Shown piece by piece: positions 1 to 5,745 of a stretch of 5,745 bases of DNA (position 1 is the first letter of the stretch; each line of letters starts with the position of its first letter). The notes under the pieces were generated by a model. That model saw only the letters and a program-made list of their open reading frames with translations. It made no database searches and was not told the DNA's origin. The translations under genes were made by a program, and so were the position numbers. The stretch is taken from the NCBI GenBank assembly GCA_049688015.1, contig JBAVJZ010000089.1, positions 1 through 5,745 of the forward strand, read 5' to 3'. This DNA is from CSP1-8 sp049688015. Lineage in GTDB: Bacteria > Desulfobacterota > Deferrimicrobia > Deferrimicrobiales > Deferrimicrobiaceae.

Positions 1-164
1 TGACCGTCTCCACCGAGGAAACCCCGGTGCGATTCCTCCTCGCGTCGGGGAAGCCGATCGGCGAGCGGGTGGCCTGGTACGGGCCCATCGTCATGAACTC
101 CCGGGAGGAGCTCCGGATCGCCTTTGATGAATACGCGGCGGGGACGTTCATCAAGCATCGCTGA
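1..164 (+). CDS. Pirin family protein, C-terminal fragment (5' end outside window)
   Basis: An open frame runs from position 3 to a TGA at 162-164 and encodes the last 53 residues of a protein. The readable part contains PVRFLLASGKPIGERVAWYGPIVMNSREEL followed, in separate blocks, by AFDEYAAGTF and a final KHR. The pattern 'LL-SG-P-GE-VAWYGPIVMN-REE---AF-EY--GTF' is the conserved end of the C-terminal cupin domain of pirin-family proteins. Pirins are cytosolic bicupin proteins; some bacterial members have quercetin dioxygenase activity, others are regulatory or of unknown role. The metal-binding His/Glu residues lie in the N-terminal cupin, which is outside this window, so activity cannot be judged. 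The stop codon is embedded in a perfect 10-base palindrome, TGACGCGTCA (162-171). The next gene starts 144 bases downstream on the same strand. Family assignment is fairly secure; specific function is unknown. Confidence 0.85.
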   Translation, partial: TVSTEETPVRFLLASGKPIGERVAWYGPIVMNSREELRIAFDEYAAGTFIKHR

Positions 165-194
165 CGCGTCACGCGCGAATCCCGCAAGGCCGTC

Positions 195-216
195 GTTTGC
201 ACGTGGTTTGCAGTGG
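195..216 (+). repeat. Short direct repeat with 11-base period (GTTTGCA)
   Basis: GTTTGCACGTG (195-205) is followed immediately by GTTTGCAGTGG (206-216). The first seven bases are identical and the period is 11 bases, roughly one helical turn. Two half-sites on the same DNA face could bind a regulator, but the repeat is short and could be chance. No protein partner is suggested by the sequence. Confidence 0.35.
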
Positions 217-260
217 GAACGGACTTTGCGCCTTGCCCGGGGGAATACCGTCACCTTCGA

Positions 261-280
261 GGCCGGGAAATCCCCCGGCC
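261..280 (+). terminator. GC-rich hairpin; possible weak terminator of the pirin gene or leader structure
   Basis: GGCCGGG (261-267) pairs perfectly with CCCGGCC (274-280) around a six-base loop, giving a 7-bp all-G/C stem. It lies 97 bases after the pirin stop and 28 bases before the next ATG. No T-tract follows on the plus strand, so it does not meet the usual definition of an intrinsic terminator. It could instead be a leader hairpin or a transcript-end stabiliser. The pairing is certain on paper; the role is inferred. Confidence 0.35.
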
Positions 281-295
281 GATCCTGCCCGGCGG

Positions 296-301
296 TATAC
301 T
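296..301 (+). promoter_or_regulatory. Possible -10 element (TATACT) for a leaderless transcript
   Basis: TATACT matches the sigma-70 -10 consensus TATAAT at five of six positions and ends seven bases before the ATG at 309. A transcript from it would begin at or next to the A of the start codon. No purine-rich ribosome binding site is visible upstream of 309, which agrees with leaderless initiation. Against this, the position expected for a -35 box (about 273-278) is only C and G, with no match to TTGACA. Confidence 0.3.
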
Positions 302-308
302 TTCCTGC

Positions 309-1091
309 ATGAGCGACTTCACCCATCGCGTGGTGGAACGGTTCGGCAAGCGGATATTCCGGCTCGGGTTATCCGGCTCGTTCGACCTCGACGAAGGGGG
401 GTGTCGCGAAGCGCTGGAACACGTACAGTATGTGTTCTGGAGTCCCCGGATGAAGGCGTTGACCCCCGCCCTCCGGGACGCGCTCGCGGCGGACCGGAAC
501 CGGTACGTCGTCTCGGCAGGCCCACTCCTTGGATACTTTCCGGGCGCCGTCCGCCGTGCCGCCGAAGGGGCGCTCCGGACGCTCGGCATCGACCGGCTGG
601 ACGTCCTGCAACTCTACTGGCTCGGGAAGATGTCCGTTTTCACCAGCGCGGTCCAGGCGGAGATGGTCAAATTGCGCGAGGAGGGGAAGGTCCGTGCACT
701 CGGGGTCTCGATCCACGACAGGCCGCGGGCGGGAAAACTGGCGCAGGATTCGGTACTCGACCTGTTGCTGATCCGCTACAACGCCGCCCACCCCGGCGCG
801 GAGCAGGACGTCTTCCCGCACCTTGCCCCACGTCGTCCCGTTGTGGTCGCCTATACCGCGACGGCGTGGCGCAGGCTCTTGCGATCCCCCCGCGGCTGGA
901 AGGGGAAGAAGGTTCCCACGGCAGGCGACTGTTACCGGTTTTGCCTTTCCAGTCCGTACGTGGACGTGGTGCTTACCGGACCCCGGAGCACGGCCGAATT
1001 ACGCGAGAACCTGGCGGCCATGGAAAAAGGCCCTTTCTCCCCCCGGGAGATGGAGGAGATTCGGGCGTTCGGGAGCGCCGTGCACGGGTAA
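309..1091 (+). CDS. Aldo/keto reductase-like protein with atypical active site
   Basis: This encodes a 260-residue soluble protein with the layout of an aldo/keto reductase (AKR) TIM barrel. Seen: the N-terminal strand FGKRIFRLGLSG (12-23); the 'A---L--LG-DRLDVLQLYW' segment (about 85-104), matching the AKR 'SL-RL--DYIDLYLIHW' strand; EEGKVRALGVSIHDR (124-138), matching 'GKIRAIGVSN'; IRYNAAHPGAE (155-165); and the C-terminal GPRSTAELRENL (224-235), matching the loop that binds NAD(P)H 2'-phosphate/adenine in AKRs. The usual catalytic Asp, Tyr, Lys and His are not at their expected places: the 'DTA--YG' site reads VFWSPRMK (42-49), the 'TK' strand ends VVSAGP (67-72), and the catalytic His in 'LHW' is Tyr103. 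The protein may therefore be catalytically changed or inactive as a classical reductase. I chose ATG 309 because the longer GTG start at 213 adds a non-protein-like stretch; no Shine-Dalgarno is evident. The substrate is unknown. Confidence 0.82.
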   Translation: MSDFTHRVVERFGKRIFRLGLSGSFDLDEGGCREALEHVQYVFWSPRMKALTPALRDALAADRNRYVVSAGPLLGYFPGAVRRAAEGALRTLGIDRLDVLQLYWLGKMSVFTSAVQAEMVKLREEGKVRALGVSIHDRPRAGKLAQDSVLDLLLIRYNAAHPGAEQDVFPHLAPRRPVVVAYTATAWRRLLRSPRGWKGKKVPTAGDCYRFCLSSPYVDVVLTGPRSTAELRENLAAMEKGPFSPREMEEIRAFGSAVHG

Positions 1092-1116
1092 GTACGGGGG
1101 TTGCGGTCCGTTCGGT
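1092..1116. other. Convergent gene junction
   Basis: Only 25 bases separate the stop codon of the rightward AKR-like gene (TAA 1089-1091) from that of the leftward glucosidase (TGA, complement of 1117-1119). I found no hairpin with a T-tract in either direction. A GGGGG run at 1096-1100 could pair with CCCCC at 1121-1125, but the 20-base loop makes this weak. A perfect 10-base palindrome, CCGTGCACGG, lies at 1078-1087, inside the end of the rightward gene. The transcripts probably overlap at their 3' ends or end by factor-dependent termination. Confidence 0.4.
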
Positions 1117-3894
<2,778 letters not shown>

Positions 3895-3900
3895 TTTTCT

Positions 3901-3907
3901 CCCCTCC
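3901..3907 (-). promoter_or_regulatory. Shine-Dalgarno site of the glucosidase gene
   Basis: On the minus strand GGAGGGG is followed by AGAAAA and then the ATG at 3894, a six-base spacing. This decides the start: an in-frame ATG at 3909 overlaps the site itself, and the one at 3924 overlaps the stop codon of the upstream lipoprotein gene and has no comparable site. Confidence 0.75.
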
Positions 3908-3923
3908 ATACCTCTGAAAAGCA

Positions 3924-4826
3924 TTATGGTCCGATTCGTATCGGGCTGGAGAAAATTCCGTTACGAACCGGATCCTGGTAGTAAACGAGCGCACCGTCGT
4001 CGGCCACGGCAATATCCGCATTCCCATCCCCGTTCAGGTCCGCGATGGCTACGGAAAGAGGCCGAGAGATCCCCGGGTAATTCGCGGCAGGAAGAAAGGC
4101 TCCCGCGTTGCCGGTATCTTGAAGGAGAATCGATATGCTCCCTTTTGAGCCCGAGTAAACAGGATTTGCCACCGCAAGATCCATCATGCCATCGCCGTCC
4201 AGGTCGCCAATGGCAATCGAGGAGGACCGAAACCCGGTCGAATAATCTGTTGCTGAACGGAATTTCCCGGGATCTGTCGGATCCTGAAGAAGGATGGAAG
4301 CGCTGGCCTTTATGAAACCGTCCGGGGAGCCGTAATTTGCAAGGGCCAGATCCGGGCGGCCGTCACCGTTCAGACCTCCGACCGCAATGGATGTCGGTTG
4401 ACTCCCGGCCGCATAGCTAATCGCGGGCAGGAAGATGCCCGGGGAGGACCCGTTCTGAATCAGGGTATAGACCCCGGCGTTCGTCGTCACGGCGATATCC
4501 GATCTTCCGTCCCCATCGATGTCACCGACAAGCAGGAAGTCCGGATCGTTTCCCGTATCGTATCGCACGGAGGGTGAAAACCCATCCGCTGGGGCGGGAT
4601 TCTGGAGCAAAACGACGGCATGCCCCGGGTGAGGCGGTGGACCGGAAAGGTAGGAACTCGACATCGCGATGTCCACCCTTCCGTCACCGTTCAAGTCCGC
4701 GGAAACGATCGAGGTGTACATGGTAAACGGGGTATCGAAACTTGCTACTCCGCCGCAGCCAGACAGCGCCAATGCCAACAGAAGGGGGATGCCGGGGATT
4801 CTCAGGGCAATTCTTCTACATCCCAA
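3924..4826 (-). CDS. FG-GAP/VCBS repeat lipoprotein, TTG start, 300 aa
   Basis: This encodes a predicted exported lipoprotein. Residues 1-23 form a signal peptide (Arg4, Arg5 and Arg9, then a hydrophobic stretch PLLLALAL) ending in lipobox LSGC, with Cys24 as the lipidation site. The rest consists of five FG-GAP/VCBS-type repeats, each with a calcium-binding-like loop D-x-(D/N)-G-D-G-x-x-D: 44-52, 102-110, 151-159, 208-216 and 263-271, spaced 49-58 residues. Between loops runs a recurring pattern 'LLQ(D/N)...G.F.....Y..G..P.SIA.GDLNGDG..DIAVAN'. Loop three has Gly151 in place of the first Asp. Such repeats build beta-propeller blades like those of integrin alpha chains; seven blades are usual, so five is short, and the protein ends 29 residues after the last loop. 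It has no recognisable catalytic domain; binding or surface roles are typical but unproven here. The frame has no ATG start; TTG at 4826 is supported by AGGAG seven bases upstream. The nearby ATG at 4821 is out of frame and meets a stop at its second codon. The glucosidase gene follows 29 bases downstream. Confidence 0.85.
   Translation of the reverse strand: MGCRRIALRIPGIPLLLALALSGCGGVASFDTPFTMYTSIVSADLNGDGRVDIAMSSSYLSGPPPHPGHAVVLLQNPAPADGFSPSVRYDTGNDPDFLLVGDIDGDGRSDIAVTTNAGVYTLIQNGSSPGIFLPAISYAAGSQPTSIAVGGLNGDGRPDLALANYGSPDGFIKASASILLQDPTDPGKFRSATDYSTGFRSSSIAIGDLDGDGMMDLAVANPVYSGSKGSISILLQDTGNAGAFLPAANYPGISRPLSVAIADLNGDGNADIAVADDGALVYYQDPVRNGIFSSPIRIGP
4014..4697 (-). repeat. Five protein-coding FG-GAP repeat units
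   Basis: The calcium-loop codons fall at 4671-4697, 4497-4523, 4350-4376, 4179-4205 and 4014-4040. DNA similarity between units is modest except over the loops; a 13-base string, CCGTCACCGTTCA (plus-strand reading), is identical at 4360-4372 and 4681-4693. Unit spacing is 147-174 bases. The pattern fits old internal duplication of one blade, retained at the protein level rather than as recent tandem DNA. Confidence 0.75.
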
Positions 4827-4833
4827 CGGGTCG

Positions 4834-4838
4834 CTCCT
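4834..4838 (-). promoter_or_regulatory. Shine-Dalgarno site deciding the TTG start of the lipoprotein
   Basis: AGGAG on the minus strand is followed by seven bases and then TTG at 4826. This is an ideal spacing, and the reading frame then enters a convincing signal peptide at once. It is the main reason to accept a non-ATG start here. Confidence 0.7.
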
Positions 4839-4947
4839 GTCGGCTGAATTGAAATCCTTTCGTGCTGCTTAAGGGATTCAACAGTCGATAGCCTCTACCG
4901 TACTCCCCTTTTCCTCCCAAAAACAGCGGTTGTTTGCGCGGAGTTTG

Positions 4948-4981
4948 CCGTCCTTACGGTCCTCAGGCGGAGCCTGCCGCC
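4948..4981 (-). repeat. Small inverted repeats upstream of the lipoprotein gene
   Basis: In plus-strand coordinates CCGT (4948-4951) pairs with ACGG (4956-4959), and CAGGC (4964-4968) pairs with GCCTG (4972-4976). The second can be replaced by GGCGG (4966-4970) pairing with CCGCC (4977-4981), so two folds exclude each other. The site is about 120 bases before the lipoprotein start. No T-tract follows on the minus strand, so it is not a normal terminator of the methyltransferase gene. Stems of four and five pairs can arise by chance in GC-rich DNA. Confidence 0.35.
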
Positions 4982-4982
4982 G

Positions 4983-5081
4983 TCATCCCGTAACCGATTT
5001 TCCGCTCTCGAACACGGGAAAGAGGACGATCAGCCCAATGAGAAGACAGGCGCCCTGGGGGTTCGCCGCGATGCCGGCACG
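4983..5081 (-). pseudogene. Startless hydrophobic reading frame, possible gene remnant
   Basis: Between two in-frame stops the minus strand encodes 32 residues containing GACLLIGLIVLFPVFESG, which reads like one membrane-spanning segment. There is no ATG, GTG or TTG start and no ribosome binding site in frame. It could be a fragment of a lost membrane protein or simply chance. It is not claimed as an active gene. Confidence 0.15.
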
Positions 5082-5127
5082 TCACTGTCATAGCGGCTCT
5101 CCACCCGCACACCGATACAGAATCCCG

Positions 5128-5745
5128 TCAGGTCTTCTCTATCCGGAAGGCCAGAAAAGCCCCCCTGGAAGGGAAGAGGAACTGGCATATCTTTTCTATC
5201 AGCCTTCCCGTGGATACGCAGAACGCGTTGTCGAACGGCAAGGCAAAAACCGCACCCTTCACAACGGATTTGTATCCAAACGTTTCTGCCAACCGTTTCA
5301 GTTCCCCGAAGGAATAAAACCTTGCGTGCCTGAATACCGAGCCGGCATCTTTTCGCGCCGCCCTGCTCCTCTTCAGTGCCCATAACGAACCCGAACCGAG
5401 CGTGCCTACCAAGACCCTGCCTCCCTTTTTACCTACCCTCACCATTTCAGATATCGCCTTCTCGTATTCCTTTATGAACTCCAGCGCAGTTATGGATATG
5501 ACGAGGTCGAAACTCTCATCCGGAAAGTCGAGGGATACGGCATCACCGACGGCGACATTCGTCAACCCCTTCGATCTCGCTATATCGAGCATCCTTCCCG
5601 ACACGTCGATCCCGGTGATATCTTCCGTATATTTCCTCAGTTCCACGGCGAAAATACCGGTCCCGATACCGATGTCCAGGACCTTGTCTCCGGGCTTCGG
5701 CGCTGCAAGCTTCAGGACAAGTTCCTTTTCGTAATGCAGGACATA
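5128..5745 (-). CDS. Class I SAM-dependent methyltransferase (UbiE/Methyltransf_11-like), N-terminus outside window
   Basis: The frame is open to the window edge and ends at TGA (complement of 5128-5130), giving 205 visible residues. The glycine-rich SAM-binding motif I is clear at residues 22-30 of the fragment (VLDIGIGTG). It is followed by the acidic residue at the end of strand two (GIDVSGRML, Asp47), a GDAVSLDFPDESFD segment (67-80) typical of the adenine-binding region, and DLVISITALEF (80-90), the strand-four motif of Methyltransf_11 enzymes. The C-terminal part (about 110-205) would form the substrate side, including FYSFGELKRLAETFGY, common near the end of such enzymes. The GTG at 5646 is not the real start because motif I lies upstream of it; probably only a short N-terminal piece is missing. 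The substrate cannot be read from sequence: quinone-, lipid- and small-molecule-methylating enzymes share this fold. It is transcribed in the same direction as the lipoprotein but 301 bases away, so probably a separate unit. Sampled lines are lower in GC (45-60%) than the glucosidase. Confidence 0.87.
   Translation of the reverse strand, partial: YVLHYEKELVLKLAAPKPGDKVLDIGIGTGIFAVELRKYTEDITGIDVSGRMLDIARSKGLTNVAVGDAVSLDFPDESFDLVISITALEFIKEYEKAISEMVRVGKKGGRVLVGTLGSGSLWALKRSRAARKDAGSVFRHARFYSFGELKRLAETFGYKSVVKGAVFALPFDNAFCVSTGRLIEKICQFLFPSRGAFLAFRIEKT

Larger units (their letters stand above)
165..308. other. Intergenic stretch between pirin and aldo/keto reductase-like gene
   Basis: No credible gene lies in these 144 bases. 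They contain a direct repeat (195-216), a strong GC hairpin (261-280) and a TATACT hexamer just before the next ATG; these are listed separately. In the frame of the downstream gene the stretch is open back to a GTG at 213, but the extra 32 residues are rich in Pro, Gly and Arg and do not look like a protein N-terminus. It is treated here as leader or promoter DNA. Confidence 0.5.
4827..5127. other. Gene-free gap between methyltransferase and lipoprotein
   Basis: I found no supported gene in these 301 bases. On the minus strand they are the leader of the lipoprotein gene. They hold small inverted repeats at 4948-4981 and a 32-codon startless hydrophobic frame at 4983-5081 (both listed separately). 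No convincing sigma-70 promoter is seen: TTGAAT, about 50 bases upstream of the TTG start on the minus strand, resembles a -35 box but has no good -10 partner at 16-18 bases. I compared the stretch by eye with c-di-GMP (GEMM) riboswitch core motifs and found no match. Confidence 0.5.

Noticed and set aside
162..171. Perfect palindrome TGACGCGTCA over the pirin stop codon
   Set aside because: Ten-base palindromes are common in GC-rich DNA, and it lacks a loop or T-tract; no function can be supported.
4930..5000. c-di-GMP (GEMM) riboswitch upstream of the lipoprotein gene
   Set aside because: A few fragments (GGCAAAC, GGTTACGGGATG on the minus strand) resembled GEMM pieces, but their order is wrong and the conserved GAAA tetraloop and ACGCAAAGCC core are missing.
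5030..5383. A 117-codon minus-strand frame overlapping the methyltransferase
   Set aside because: It is a second frame on the same strand as the methyltransferase with no recognisable domain. I considered a frameshifted continuation, but the methyltransferase ends naturally at 5128.
4930..5385. A 151-codon plus-strand frame crossing the gap and the methyltransferase end
   Set aside because: It overlaps the methyltransferase C-terminus in antisense and has no family features.

Overview
The window holds five protein-coding genes and no RNA genes, mobile elements or CRISPR arrays that I can see. Two genes point right (the end of a pirin-family gene, then an aldo/keto reductase-like gene). Three point left: a truncated SAM methyltransferase at the right edge, an FG-GAP/VCBS repeat lipoprotein, and a large GH63/MGH1-like glucosidase. 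The two groups converge near position 1100 with only 25 bases between stop codons.

The DNA is GC-rich: hand counts of single 60-base lines give 62-70% inside the glucosidase, about 55% in the lipoprotein and 45-60% in the methyltransferase. Shine-Dalgarno sequences are clear for the two complete leftward genes, and the lipoprotein has a classic lipobox. This fits a high-GC Gram-negative bacterium. The gene families would be at home in the Desulfobacterota/Geobacter-like group, but that placement is inference, not something the sequence proves.

Layout: 1-164 is the pirin C-terminus; 165-308 is an intergenic stretch with a GC hairpin and an 11-base-period direct repeat; 309-1091 is the aldo/keto reductase-like gene; 1117-3894 (minus) is the glucosidase; 3924-4826 (minus) is the lipoprotein, which starts at TTG; 4827-5127 is a non-coding gap with overlapping small inverted repeats and a startless hydrophobic reading frame; 5128-5745 (minus) is the methyltransferase, cut by the window edge.

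The lipoprotein and glucosidase are 29 bases apart in the same direction and probably share a transcript. Their compartments differ (envelope versus cytosol), so a joint function is not obvious. I see no clear new multi-gene system. The points most worth a second look are the aldo/keto reductase-like protein, which seems to have lost the catalytic residues but kept the cofactor-binding end, its possible leaderless start, and the odd lipoprotein-glucosidase pair.
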